This document shows positions 45,093-56,353 of a DNA stretch of 64,000 bases, piece by piece. This DNA is from Sphaerulina vaccinii (taxonomy: Eukaryota; Ascomycota; Dothideomycetes; Mycosphaerellales; Mycosphaerellaceae), in assembly GCA_022570795.1 (NCBI GenBank), contig JAKUDP010000001.1:2294001-2358000 (forward strand), in the 5' to 3' direction. The notes below the pieces were generated by a model that was not told the origin of the DNA, ran no database searches, and was given only the letters and a program-made list of their open reading frames with translations. Each line of letters opens with the position of its first letter. Position 1 is the first letter of the stretch. The position numbers and the translations under genes were made by a program.

Positions 45093-45596
45093 ATGGCTAA
45101 AGACAAGTTGCAGAGTATGGCTACCGGGACCGAAGCAGATCAAGGTACTCAGACGCACTTTGTCAAGTCGAAAAGACGACCAACAAAGCCCGAACATATC
45201 ATGCAGCTCAACGCCCAGTTCCCAGAGGCTGCACGAGCTGGCAACTACGATAGTACAAAGGCACCATGGACAAGCGTGTCTAAAGACTTCAGAGCCGCAT
45301 CTCCAGCTTTGCCATACCTACCCAATCGAGGCAAGAGTCAGACACTGGGCGAATTCCTAACAGACATGGCGCAATTCGAGCCGAAAGATCACACTATGAA
45401 CTGCGCAGTAGAGGACACCCATCTGGTCCTCGACGATGATGCAGGCTTTGCGGTATTATCGATAACTGCGACACGCGAGGCAGGCCGTCCAGGCGTTGCG
45501 ATTCCACACACTGTCAAGACTGTGTTCAGGCTTATCGACGGGGAGTGGAAGCTGTCCTTCCTGGCTTCGATCCCGGGAGGTGGGATATCTTTTTGA
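45093..45596 (+). CDS. Small protein with a possible NTF2/SnoaL-like fold
   Basis: The 167-residue product has a polar N-terminal third (KSKRRPTKPEHI) and then a compact domain with GEFLTDMAQFEP, NCAVEDTHLVLDDDAGFAVLSI and VFRLIDGEWKLSFLASIPGG. Alternating strands that end in a DGEWKL hairpin are typical of the NTF2-like superfamily (SnoaL, ketosteroid isomerase, export factors). I did not recognise a specific subfamily or catalytic residues. No signal peptide. The ATG at 45093 (CAACAATGG) fits a fungal start context. Confidence 0.65.
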   Translation: MAKDKLQSMATGTEADQGTQTHFVKSKRRPTKPEHIMQLNAQFPEAARAGNYDSTKAPWTSVSKDFRAASPALPYLPNRGKSQTLGEFLTDMAQFEPKDHTMNCAVEDTHLVLDDDAGFAVLSITATREAGRPGVAIPHTVKTVFRLIDGEWKLSFLASIPGGGISF

Positions 45597-45898
45597 GTGG
45601 GCCATAAGAATCTGAATCTAGATGTTCTCAAGTAGACAGGCAACCCGCTGTATAGAACCCGCAGCGTGTAGACGCACTTTGAGGAGCTTATCTAAACCAC
45701 GATCAATGACTACGCTTGGCGCGTCCAAAGCTGCGCCTCCACAGAATTTGCTATGATGGACGAGAACGGCCACCGCTCTGTACATCCTTCTTAAGCATTG
45801 GCAGTCGTCATGACTCATGCCATGAAGTCGGAATATCTACGATATGATCGTTGGGCGACACCCTCAGGACGACCCATACCACTACACAGCTTCACAGC

Positions 45899-46486
45899 AT
45901 GGCTCGGATGCCACAGAGATGCATACGCGCGCAATACAACGAAGACACAATAACCGTATATCAAGCCTACAACGCCCAGATCGCTGAAGCAGCGGTAGCT
46001 GCACAACGACTAGATGCCTCGCCTCTTTATGCCCCAAGCAGAATGACCTGGATCAAACCAAGCTGGAACTGGATGATGTACCGCAGTGGCTACAGCTATA
46101 AAGATATCAACCAGTCTCGTATCTTGGCCATCAAGATGAAACATGCACACTTCGTGGAACTACTCGAACATGCTGTGCTAGTCAAAGACCCGCATGCCAG
46201 AGGCGAAAGTGTTGTAGCGCAATGGGATCCGGAGCGCGGAGCAAGGCTGGAGAGGCTGGAATATCGGAGTATCCAGATCGACATACCTGGACAGCTGAGA
46301 GATAGGTGGATCAGGGAATGTATTGTCGGTATCGCGGATGTTACAGAAATGGCAAGAACGATGAGAAAGGTGTTGGATGATGAGAAGGACTTGGGCCAAG
46401 ATGAATTGGTGGCGAGAAGGCTTGTACCGCATGAGGAAGTATATGAAGTTCCAATGACAGTCAAGGTGAGGCTCGGAATGGAGTAG
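45899..46486 (+). CDS. DUF4291 family protein
   Basis: A cytosolic protein of unknown activity found widely in bacteria and fungi. The 195-residue product shows the family core: RCIRAQYNEDTITVYQAYN, IAEAAVAAQ, PSRMTWIKPSWNWMMYRSGY, RILAIKM and VVAQWDPERG. The start at 45899 was chosen because the longer frame has no ATG further upstream, and a second ATG follows at 45908. It uses one exon and fills the normal family length. No neighbour indicates function. Confidence 0.88.
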   Translation: MARMPQRCIRAQYNEDTITVYQAYNAQIAEAAVAAQRLDASPLYAPSRMTWIKPSWNWMMYRSGYSYKDINQSRILAIKMKHAHFVELLEHAVLVKDPHARGESVVAQWDPERGARLERLEYRSIQIDIPGQLRDRWIRECIVGIADVTEMARTMRKVLDDEKDLGQDELVARRLVPHEEVYEVPMTVKVRLGME

Positions 46487-47118
46487 TCTGCTTCATTTCT
46501 TATCGCAGAACAGTGTAGAGTGGAGAAGCAGGCACCTTTCAATAGCTTTTGGCACAGTCATGAGATTCCCGATTTCGTGTTTGAGCTCACCTACAGGCTT
46601 CAGCTACAGGCTTCATCATCAGCTGAGTTCAGCAACAACACCAACAGCATCGAATCAGCTCAACCCCATGGGGCCCGAATGACATGCAGTGTCGTCCACG
46701 GGATCAAACTAATGGGCCGTAATGATGGCGATCACACACAGTAGCTCATCAATGTCGTGACCAAAATGGCACTACACGTGAGATCAGATCCCCTCTTTCA
46801 TAAGAAATCGCGCAAGACTTGAGGTATTTATCGCAATCGATCGACACATCACAGGGCTCTGGCCTACATAACCCAACAAAGTCTTCTCCTTTGCAATCCT
46901 TTCTTGATTGCATTTACTATGTTGCTACCGAAAATGCCATTCAAGCTGTGAAGCTCTTCATCTTTCCCTCTTCTTCGACATTGATAATGGTCTCTGCCAT
47001 ATCAGATCATAATGCGTTACGCTTGAACGCTCCAGCAATGTAAAATAATATCAACATATGCGCGCTCCTTGACGCTGTTCAACAGACATAAAAAGAAATA
47101 GAACGAAAAGACGAGGCA
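46487..47118. other. Intergenic region between convergent genes
   Basis: About 630 bp, AT-rich near 46.8-47.1 kb, with no gene or repeat recognised. Confidence 0.45.
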
Positions 47119-48528
47119 TCATGCACTCTCTCCAACCCAGCGCTTGGGCACACGGCCTTGCTGTACAGGATCTGCACTGGATTGACGCGGCGGTAACCAA
47201 ATCTTGGCCTTGCCTTGTTCCAATTTGCCTTCTCGACGCATATTCATCTCCAGGACGACTACGCGAAGAAAGTCGGAATTCTCTCGTACTTCTCGTTGCC
47301 TGCCACCAACTTGACCAAGAAGAGCTCTCCCGGCCTCAGAGCTAGGATTTGGTGCCGAACGTTTAGGGCCTGATCGCTTTCGACCACGATTGTAAGTTTG
47401 CATCTGAATCGTGGGTGCATCGCCGACTGCTTCTGCGAGAAATGGCGCATGTAGAGCTTCCTGGAAAGGTGCTTCTTGCTCCTCAAACGTAAGTGGCATG
47501 GGATTCAGATAACGTCGCTGAGCTGGGGTCGGTGTACCGTCAAAAGCAGGCCGTGTCTCGGAACTAAAACGTGGAAAGAGGAAAGGGTGAGACCAGAGCA
47601 TGTCGTCCATGGGTGGTGCAGCTGCTCTCGACAGCGATGGCATTGATCCAGTCCGGCCGAGTGACGAGATGGAATTGACCGCCGCCTCCTTCAACGTCTG
47701 TAAGGAGGCAGTAAGATTAGATTTGAATGTCGACTTCGACTTTGCAGCAACAAGAATATGCTTTGGCAGAGGCATGATCAACTCGTCATTGTCGTCAACA
47801 TCAATACGAGCGATCAGAGGATGATCCAGTGCACAGTCTTGCGATGCAGGCAATGATCGCGGCTTCTCCTTCTTGAGTGTGGTGAAGGAGCGACGGCTTC
47901 GCAATGACCCTGGTGTCGAGACGCTACCGATCGAGAGTACCGACTGACTATCCGAGTCCAGAGATGGCATAGAGTCACTGGATGCCGATCGAGCATTCAG
48001 GTAGCTTGGCTCCGCACTATCATGGCTTTCACTCTCCAAATCATCCTCCAACAGTATATTCAAGGCACCACTGCCTGGACTGCCAAAGCTTTGTTTGAAC
48101 GTATCATCGCTCTTCCAGTCACTGATCAACTCCTCTATGGATATGCGGCGATGACTACCAGGCCTCGTCCGGTAGCGGTTTGGTCGACGTGGCGGTATAG
48201 CTGTCACCGCAAGCAGTGCCGCGACTGCAGGTGGTAGGGCATTCGGATCGTGGGCTGAAGGTTTCCTGCGACCAATGTTGACGGTCGCGCTCCGCGTGGG
48301 CATGCTGAGGTGCGATCCTGACTGAGGGCGTCCTGACAGAGCAACATTGGTCGATTTCGGTGACGGTATGCTGACAGGTTCCGTAGTACGCCTCGGCGAT
48401 ACAGATCTCGGTTGAGGTGACTGTTTCCTTTCACTGTGCGGTGTTCTAAGAGTCGATCTTCGAGGGCCTTTCTGGTTTGGGGTGTCCATGGCAGCCGAGC
48501 TGTATTTGAACGAGCTCGGCACCAGCAT
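47119..48528 (-). CDS. Largely disordered fungal protein of unknown function
   Basis: The 469-residue product is single-exon. It is mainly low-complexity: Ser/Pro/Arg-rich at the N-terminus (KGPRRSTLRTP, KQSPQPRSVSPRRTT), a short conserved-looking block PPAVAALLAVTAIPPRR at about 99-115, a Ser/Asp stretch, and a more ordered C-terminal part (DDMLWSHPFLFPRF, PMPLTFEEQEAPFQEALHAP, FLRVVVLEMNMRREGKLEQG then KAKIWLPPRQ). The C-terminal block probably is the functional core. I do not recognise the family. Start at 48528 is the first ATG in the frame; MDTPNQKG at 48489 is an alternative. Confidence 0.72.
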   Translation of the reverse strand: MLVPSSFKYSSAAMDTPNQKGPRRSTLRTPHSERKQSPQPRSVSPRRTTEPVSIPSPKSTNVALSGRPQSGSHLSMPTRSATVNIGRRKPSAHDPNALPPAVAALLAVTAIPPRRPNRYRTRPGSHRRISIEELISDWKSDDTFKQSFGSPGSGALNILLEDDLESESHDSAEPSYLNARSASSDSMPSLDSDSQSVLSIGSVSTPGSLRSRRSFTTLKKEKPRSLPASQDCALDHPLIARIDVDDNDELIMPLPKHILVAAKSKSTFKSNLTASLQTLKEAAVNSISSLGRTGSMPSLSRAAAPPMDDMLWSHPFLFPRFSSETRPAFDGTPTPAQRRYLNPMPLTFEEQEAPFQEALHAPFLAEAVGDAPTIQMQTYNRGRKRSGPKRSAPNPSSEAGRALLGQVGGRQREVRENSDFLRVVVLEMNMRREGKLEQGKAKIWLPPRQSSADPVQQGRVPKRWVGESA

Positions 48529-49356
48529 GGCATGCGCGTGCCCCAACCAGGGTATGTGGTTCTTGTTAAGTAAAGTAAGGCAAAAGCAAGTCTTGTGAGC
48601 TATCCGCTACCGGCGCGAACGTTCAAGCGTTCGTCTTGCGGCCTACGTCGAACCTGGTGACGTGCCGGGCTCCAGGGAATTGGATTAGATCTTTCAAAGC
48701 CGGCTGTTTCGTAATAGCGTAGAATGAGGGTCCAATGAACACTCCGATGACCAGTAGATCAATATATGCTGGGCTATGGATGCTAAAAAGTCGAGCGCCG
48801 TAGAGTTGCCGTACAGTGGTGGTATGTGTGTGATGAACATAGGACGAGCGTAGCACGTTGAAAGAGACGTGAGGATGACCGTATCAACGACGGAGGCGAG
48901 CGCAGGTGGTGACCGCAGCCCAGACATGCGTGGGATGGCCGTGGTTGGTAGAAACGGAATACAGCGATAAGGAGACGAGCCAAACTCTCAGCTGGCTCGA
49001 TTGGGCGTCAGTTGCACGCGACACGTTGCTTTGCTTCCTGCCGCTGGTTGCCCGGTGCTTGTTGTTCGCCCTGCGTCTGCTGGAGGCCTTCGTGTCACAC
49101 CGGTTGCATGAAACCACCACCATCACCTGCTGCTGGCCAAGGCGCCCTGGACGACATTGCGGTCAAGGCCAGGGCAAACAGCAGAGGCCAGCAAGTGGCC
49201 GAAGGCAAGAGCACCTGCCTAGAAAGGCTCGTCGGTACTTAGCGGCCCGCGGTATGTGTCGTTTCCCAGGGTGTTTCTAGCTGCGATCTGATACGAGAAT
49301 AAGACGGGTTTGATTGGCGGCTTGGCTCCGCGTGAGTGGAACATTCAGCCTTGTAC

Positions 49357-49575
49357 AGTGGTGCTAGCCGAAGTGGACCGGGTCCGTGCACACTATTCAT
49401 CGCTATACTGCTCCTGCCTCCTGCAATCCTAGGACTCCGGAGCTGTCGGTCTTTATAAGAGCGTTCCTAGGCTTCGTAGGGTATAAAACTATAGGTTTTC
49501 ACTGGCTTCGTGGAGGTATACATTTACAAAGTAGTGCGGGACGCACAGACCTGGTCCACTTCGGCTAGCACCACT
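49357..49575. mobile_element. MITE-like element, 219 bp with 33 bp terminal inverted repeats
   Basis: The left end 49357-49389 (AGTGGTGCTAGCCGAAGTGG...) and the reverse complement of the right end 49543-49575 match at 31 of 33 positions; both mismatches are transitions. The 150 bp interior has no ORF, so it would be non-autonomous. Target duplication is unclear: flanks are GTAC on the left and ACAC on the right, compatible with a 2 bp AC duplication, or with TA if the end is set one base further out. I noticed no second copy in the window. Confidence 0.75.
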
Positions 49576-50439
49576 ACACTTGCGTGTAGAACAGCGGCGA
49601 TCTTGTTGAGTCCGATTCTTCGCAGAGTGAAGGGCGAGTCTTGAGAAGGGCCTTTGACTAGATCAATAGATGAGTAAGAGACTCGTGGTAATTCGTGGTA
49701 GCCACGCAAAAAGTTCGTAGCGGACGAAGATTTTTCTCTAGTCATCAAACACTGCAGTGGGTTTGTGCGTAATCGGCATCCGAGACGTAGACGGTGGCTA
49801 ACGGCAGATCTCAGGCCTTCACTTCTGCAACCCCAGACGGTCGCCGCTGGAGTGCAGGAAAGAAGGCGGGCATAAATTGGATGTGTCGCGCTGTGAATTG
49901 TGAAGGTCAGCAGAAACCATAGGCCAGAGATAAGCTCTTACGAGAAGCTAGAACCGACGTCAGGTCACAAGAATGGTGCTGCACAGCTGCAGGATCTCCT
50001 CCCGTGTACCAGCCTGTTGTAGAGCTTGGAATATTGTCACGTGTGAGTACGGAGTATTGGACGAGGTTACATTTATTCACTCAAACAGACTTCGATCCGT
50101 CTCAGAAGAATCGTTTTCTCGACACATTGCTTCCTTGGCGAGGCCTTGTGGAGCTCGCCGACAATGCAAGACTACCACCGCACCTTTCTGAGAATGCACA
50201 AGAATTCCGCCGCACCTGCACACTGGTTGGGGCTGGAGACGCACGGAGGCTGTGAGTCAAGCGAAGAAAAGATGCGATATCGACGCAAGTGGGCACATCG
50301 GCTTCGATGTCCGCGTATCTGATTACCATTTCTGGACTCTCTCAGCATCACGTACGAGTGCCTTAGCCGAAGAGTCGCTTCGTTGCCCGCTGTACATCAT
50401 CTCATCATCCCGGTGAGCTACATATTCCCTCACCGCTGA

Positions 50440-50720
50440 GTAGCGGTGCAGATCCACCGTATATTTACGATTCGGCCTATGTACACGTCTAAAACCACTA
50501 TGTACATTCCATGTACATAGGCGTGCGGCCTGGGATCCGGTCCAGATTGCGAGGTATAGACCCGCCTACTAGCGTATTGGTACGGCTAATATCACGACAA
50601 TATCAGGATATCAAGGGATATCGTCGTATTTGGAGTTGTTTACATACGCTCCTCACTCTCAGAGGTCGTGTACATTGAGTATATACACACATGTACGCCG
50701 TGTGTGTATTTAGAACTCCA
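50440..50720. other. TA-rich, palindromic segment, possible RIP-altered repeat remnant
   Basis: This stretch is visibly richer in A/T and in TA, TGTA and TATA steps than its surroundings. It contains an 11 bp inverted repeat (GCCTATGTACA at 50475-50485 and its complement at 50512-50522) with another TATGTACAT between. Its borders carry opposed TAGCGGT and ACCGCT(G) strings (about 50442 and 50727), suggesting worn terminal repeats. Repeat-induced point mutation of a duplicated element would give this look. Confidence 0.4.
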
Positions 50721-52339
50721 TCCCTACCGCTGAGAAGAACACCACGCTTGGCCTATACGAGAGAGACCCGCCAAGATTCGATATGCTAGGAAGTCCCGCG
50801 AGAACATAGCGGTCATCAGCAACTCTAGCTTGAGGGCAACGGGCCAGTGGCACTGGTTGCTTTCCCTTGTCAATGGCCGTCGGCCAGCGTACCATACCTT
50901 GGTGAGCGGAATCGGTCCATGTCCCATTCCATGGGACGGAGCACTTGGCATCTGGGGAAGTCAAGACCTCAGGCGCTCTTCCGGCGAGATCTCGTCTTCA
51001 CGGCAGCATCCTTAGGCATTGATCTCGCCTTACTTTTGTACGCCAAGTTGCTATTGAGCAGATTGTCGACAAGAGCTGCGCTGCATTGCATTTGAACGAT
51101 GGTCCTCTCCATGACTAGTAGTCGCACTACGCCAGCATCGAGTAGTGTACCCAATCGTCATCGAACACATCCTACAAGAGATAGGGTACTCTTCGGGAAG
51201 TGCAACACGTGCTCAAAAGAACGCCAACGATGATCTCACCCACAACCTCGTAAGGCTCAGTGATGAGGATGACAGTGTGGTTATAGACGGCTTGTTTTCA
51301 TGCTAGCCAAAATAGCTTGTCTACTTCCAACAGTCCCTCTCCAGATGGTGCCACCTGCAGCATGCTTGCACGTACAGTGGGCGTGTTGGCATCATTGACG
51401 TGGGATGGCGAGCATGTGTGCGAGAAGCAGTAACCCAGAACTTGCGTCGAAAGCAGTGCGTCAAACGCAACCACTCCTTGAGGCGAGCAGCCGCTACTCT
51501 AGATGTCTCACCTCGAGTGCGCCAAGTGGACTCAATATCTACCAGATGTAAGCGAGCCTGCATCAACATGCAGAACGATCGAGTAGGTATCATGCGCAAC
51601 GTCCCTATCGGAATCCGAAGAAAGCGACATCGGACTTGAGTATGCAGCAGGATTGCCGACACAAAGCCATAATACATGAACAAGGACTAGCAAAAATTGC
51701 AGCAGAGTCGACATGAACCATGAGAAGATCGACGATTCCTTGAGATACTGCGCATCTTGGGTAGGTCGCGAGTCCCTTCGCCCAAGGCTTTGCCAGTGAT
51801 GAAGTGGCTAGCCGCCAGCTGCTGGATAGCCACCCTCACAGGGAGGGAGGGATCAACTTCTGCTGAAAGTGTCAATTGTACATCAGTAACCTCTGCAGCA
51901 ACCTCTTCCACTAGGTCACGAGCCACCTCTCATTGCGCGCTACTCCGAGCTCACCTACGCAAAACCCGTCTGGAGGCAGAGTGGCACCAAGTTGAGGCTC
52001 GGAGCAGTGCGTAACAAGTCAAGATGTAGAGCTGGAATACGGTACTCGCACAAGATTATCAGGAGCAGGGGCAGCACCAAAAAACAATCGTAAGATATCT
52101 CCTAATTCATATCTCGTGAATAGTAGTAGGTTTACAAAGTCGAAGCCGTCAAGGCCGTCGTTATGATCAAGCAAGTCCGTACAGTACGGTTCATGAAGGC
52201 TCATCCATCATCGAGACAAGTCAGAAACATACACAAACGGCTTTGCTCATCTTGGTACCGTTTTCTCCAAATTTCGCCTGCCAACGCCGTGCAACCTGAA
52301 TCTCGCGACTCGTATGTTCAAACAGCCAGCCATGATCAA

Positions 52340-54780
52340 TCAGTATGTCTCACCGACACTGCCATCATCTGTCCAACCGGCTTCACTTCCATCCGGTCGT
52401 TCTTCAGCTATGGGCTGTTCGCGTATCCGTTTGATGCCGCCTAGCTGACCAGAAGCTGTACCAGGTCTCTTGATCGTCTGGCGCATCTGATTTTGCTGAT
52501 GCTTGACCTTGGCGTAGTAAGCCTGGTCAGCATCAGCTTCATCATTCTCCGAATTACTGTCGTAAGTCTCCCAGTTCTCGCTGCCGCTGACTTGAGATCC
52601 GCTCATAACAGAAGACGTGTTGCTAGTCTGACGAGAAATAGGAGGCGCCAGTGGATAATCCTGCCTGCTCATTGGGCGCGACGTTGATGAAGCGAATGAG
52701 TCGACAGACCGGCTGTGCATATGACCCCGTGAGCCATGTGATGAAGAGGAGTGCATGCTGGAGTAGTGGTTGTTCTGGTATCGACGGTCATCGTACGGGT
52801 CTTCTGTTTCAAGATGTCGAAGTACACTTCCTGGTCGCTCAAGATCAAGGCCATTCTCCTTGTTGCTGCCAACAGGCGTGGGCGTGGGCGGTACGAATAT
52901 ATCTTTCATCTTTGGCGGAGGCACTCGAGGAGGACCCATGTTGCCTCGCAATGTGCGATTCAGGTCGGTCTCTTGACTGGCTGTAGTCTTGCTCCTTTCG
53001 CGGCGTTCCGGTGAATTGTTGCCATTGGGCAGGTTACCCATTGGTAGTCGCAACCCGGAGGCTCCTGGAATTTTCGAAGGACTTCCACGAACCGATCCAT
53101 ATCCTGACACGGATGCGCCCAGCCTCGAAGCACCAAGAGCGGAATGTCCGGTCGTAGAGGCAGCCAATGGATTGCGATTGGAGTGCGCAGTGGGTGTCTT
53201 GCTTCGTGTAGGATTTCCGCCTCGCAGAGTACCTGCACTCTTGCTTTGTGCCAGATTCGGTATTGCATCCCGACCTGCACTCTTGGGTGCCTCTCGGGTT
53301 CCAGAGAGAGCATTTGGAGTCTTGCTACGTGGCGGTGGGGCTCTGGCTTGTACTGCTTCAAGCTCGTCCAGGTATCGTTGGCCATGGACACAGAAAGGAC
53401 GGCCATACTCGTCTTCCCAGTCTTCCAACGTCTTCCGAAGGTCTGCCTCCACTTTGGGCAATTCTTTCGTAATACGCTTTCGCTGCTTTTCTTCACGTAA
53501 CAGTTTGCCAGGATCTCGCTTCTCGCCCTTGGCACCCTTGGACATCAGTCGAGATGCATCCTGGCTACTCTTCTCGAGATCCTCACGATCCTGGATGAGA
53601 CTTCGATGCCTGTCTACTGCGGCCAGAATGGGTGCTCGCTGCTCCTTGAGAGCTTCGAGTCGAGCAATTTCCTGCTCATGTGCGGACAGGAGAGCATCCG
53701 AATAGACATCGGAGAAAGCAGGCGCGAAGTCCAGCATCTCCTCCTCGGAGAAGTACAGGCCATCCCATAGAGCCTGAAGCTTAAACCTCGCATCCTCGAC
53801 AAATATGTGCAAGTTCTGTCGTTTGAGCTCGTTCAGTCTGGCCAGCTCATCTTCGAACTCATTGATCTGTCGAATGCCTACTCCGCGATTGCCTGCAAGG
53901 AACTGCTTACGCTCGCTCTCATCCACTCCAAGACGCTCCCATAGTCCTTCTACAGAAACTCGCAAGTCTTTCAGCTTCTTCTCACGTTGTTGCTTTTCGC
54001 CCACGAGCTTCTCTCGCTTCGCACCAAGACGTTGCAAGTCTTCCTTGTGCAGACCCAGTTGCTCTGGCGAATCGCGAGCGAACTGTACGATCTGGCTATC
54101 AATCTGAGCCTGTGGCACGCCAAGCTCTGAATACAGATTGATGATGTCTTCGCCATACTGTGCGACTGTTGCCACACGCTTGTTGTACTCATCATAGACG
54201 CGGGTAAACTCGTTGTCGAGCTTTGTCACATATGTTGGGGATAAGTCGAATGAAGGAGAGATCTCAGCTTTGGGCGAGGTGGGAGGTAGCTTGATCTTCA
54301 CGAAAGATGGCTCCAGATGTGACGCATATGATTCGAGTGCCTCGACCAGTTTCTTGACCTGCTCGTAGCGTTCGCGGTGCAGTTTCGCGATTGTGTGATG
54401 TTTCTGCTTAAGTCGTTCAATACAATTGAGCAGTGGGTATGTGACCTTCAATCCATCTTTCTCGGCCTCGTAGTCGTCCTTCGGTCGGGTGTCGTCCAGC
54501 GAACGCTCCATTTGCCGTATCGTCTTGATGAGGCGCTGTGCCTCTTCGGTGAGCTCATGTTTCTCCTTTGCGACGAGGTTGAGCTGGTTGTGCAGTGTTT
54601 CTGACAGAGCTGAGAAGAGCTGCAGCATATCAGTACCAATTCGCGCCTGACCTTAGCTGTCTACTATACCTCTGATTCTCTGGAGTCGCGCTCATGGCTG
54701 GCTACACCAATCTCGTCGAAGAAGCCATGCAGACGCTCAATAATAGTCGTGACCTGCTGCGACAAGTATGAAGTGTCCAT
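52340..54780 (-). CDS. ase1: Ase1/PRC1/MAP65 microtubule-bundling protein
   Basis: It crosslinks antiparallel microtubules at the spindle midzone in anaphase. Exons from the start are 54670-54780 and 52340-54619; the 50-nt intron (GTATAG...TGCAG) keeps phase 0 and gives 796 residues. The first exon encodes MDTSYLSQQVTTIIERLHGF, the usual opening of the dimerisation rod. Long coiled coil and spectrin-like helices fill about 1-400: LRERY-like KLHRERYEQVKKLVEAL, YSELGVPQAQID, LKRQNLHIFVEDARFKLQAL, the latter leading to LWDGLYFSEEE, a strongly conserved microtubule-binding region, and HRSLIQDREDLEKSSQDASR. The C-terminal half is disordered and Ser/Arg-rich with many SP/TP sites, which in the family are Cdk targets. 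Confidence 0.92.
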
Positions 54781-55320
54781 TGTAAACTGCCTGGCTGCGC
54801 CGTTGCGAGAGCGCCCTAACGAAAACCTGGGTATCGGGCCGGCATCAATTGAGGAATGTGCGGAATGTTGTCGATATGTTATGTGCTCAGGCGGGATGGA
54901 TGACTTCGCGTATGTCTCGATGCAATTACTCGTCGGCGACCAATGTATGTACTTTTCGAAGAAGACGAGGAGCGGTATTCAGTAGTAGTGAGCGGATGAG
55001 TAGCGACTTGGTGGTATGGGCGTTGACGGTGGTCTTAGAACGGCGAGTTGGAAAGTGCTAAGTCGCGTGGAGGATCTGTTTACCATAGCAACCATTTCAG
55101 CCACGAGGAGCTAGAACTAAATCATCCTTGCATATCTGAAGTGTGGCGTCGTAGCCGATATGGATTACGATCTTCTCCATTTTATGCACAGTACATGAAG
55201 TGCATATGACTACTTGACCACACATCGCAGTCACGCCGACACAGGCAGCTGCGAGCAAACAGATCATGCCCAGACTCTGGTCTCGTTTGTGCCTTCTGGC
55301 GCCTCCGTCACATCTTCTAC
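54781..55320. promoter_or_regulatory. Shared upstream region of ase1 and the heme-oxygenase-like gene
   Basis: These 540 bp separate two divergent starts. No further gene or distinct motif cluster seen. Confidence 0.4.
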
Positions 55321-56265
55321 ATGTCCCGTCCCCTTGAGATGGCAACCGATCTGCCATCTCTTCCTCCGCCTTTGCCCTCTTCCTCGCCTCCATCAGACAT
55401 GGCCATGGCTGCGGGTGCCACCTTGGGAGGCCTAATCAATACTGCCTGTCGGAAACAGCACACCGAACTCAACCGCTTACTGATACAGCGTCTGCCGCTT
55501 GCGCTTCCACCGCATCAAGACAGCCCTCTTCTCTTCAGCAGAGGAATCGTTCCCTTTGCCAGAATCTTCATCTTCTTCGAGACGGAATGGGATCTACTCG
55601 TACGACACGTACAGCAGCGCTCTTCTGCAGATGCAAGCCACGACGATATCGTGCAGACGTGGCTCGCAAACCTTAGGCCGCATGGTCTCGCAAGGGCGAC
55701 CCGACTAAAGAACGACCTGAAACACCTACGCGCTGTTGCCGGGCCAAACATATACAGCACACCCGAGTTGGGGGACATATGGGTGAAGGATATGCGCACA
55801 CGTATACGAAGCCAGCCGGAAGCATTCGTGGCGTTCGCCTGGGTCTTCTACATGGCTACTTTCGCAGGTGGACGATGGATACGACAGCAACTGGCGAATG
55901 GTGGCGCCGAGTTCTGGACACAACAAACAGTGGACAACGCAGCAGACGAGAAGGCTCCGCTTGAGCTGCCGGGCTTCTCTTTCCTTTCCTTCGATGGCGA
56001 CCAGGACGGCGAGGATATCAAGGTTCTGTTCAAAGCACGACTTGCAGAAGCGGAAACACTCTTGACAGAAGAGCAGAAGCAGGAGATTGTAGACGTTGCC
56101 CAACAGCTGTTCGAACGATGTAACAAGCTTGTTGGAGAGTTGGATAGGATGGTCGTCCGGGACCGCGTCTTGAGCTGGGTTCCATCAACAATTTTGGTTC
56201 TACTTCTTCTTGCAGTGTTTGCAGTCTGGCGGACGTCGGCGTACTATCCAGGCTATTCACTTTGA
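55321..56265 (+). CDS. Heme-oxygenase-like protein with C-terminal membrane anchor
   Basis: It is predicted to fold as a biliverdin-producing heme oxygenase or a relative, anchored to the ER by its tail. The single-exon product has 314 residues. The proximal-His-type helix is CRKQHTELNRLLIQRLPLAL (about 43-62). It continues with GIVPFARIFIFFETEWDLL, and the distal helix region contains AFAWVFYMATFAGGRWIRQQ, in place of the classical LGDLxGGQ. A tail anchor (about 283-304, VPSTILVLLLLAVFAVW) is followed by a short lumenal end. The GG of the distal helix is kept, but I cannot tell from sequence whether heme is degraded. The first Met is at 55321; MATDLPSL at 55339 is possible. Confidence 0.8.
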   Translation: MSRPLEMATDLPSLPPPLPSSSPPSDMAMAAGATLGGLINTACRKQHTELNRLLIQRLPLALPPHQDSPLLFSRGIVPFARIFIFFETEWDLLVRHVQQRSSADASHDDIVQTWLANLRPHGLARATRLKNDLKHLRAVAGPNIYSTPELGDIWVKDMRTRIRSQPEAFVAFAWVFYMATFAGGRWIRQQLANGGAEFWTQQTVDNAADEKAPLELPGFSFLSFDGDQDGEDIKVLFKARLAEAETLLTEEQKQEIVDVAQQLFERCNKLVGELDRMVVRDRVLSWVPSTILVLLLLAVFAVWRTSAYYPGYSL

Positions 56266-56353
56266 GCGTGAGGCACTTTGACGATAGTAACATCGCAAAC
56301 AGGCGATTCGGACAGTATTGAAGGCGCGGGAGCGTTGCATTTGCATGATTTGC

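Larger units (their letters stand above)
48529..52339. other. Gene-poor 3.8 kb region with a MITE-like element and a TA-rich segment
   Basis: No confident gene. It holds the 219 bp terminal-inverted-repeat element at 49357-49575 and the TA-rich stretch at about 50440-50720, both listed separately. A plus-strand ORF at 50004-50255 (YWTRLHLFTQTDFDPSQKN...) and a minus-strand ORF at 51687-51926 (LVEEVAAEVTDVQLTL...) have protein-like composition and may be gene relics, but neither matches a family I know. Confidence 0.5.
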
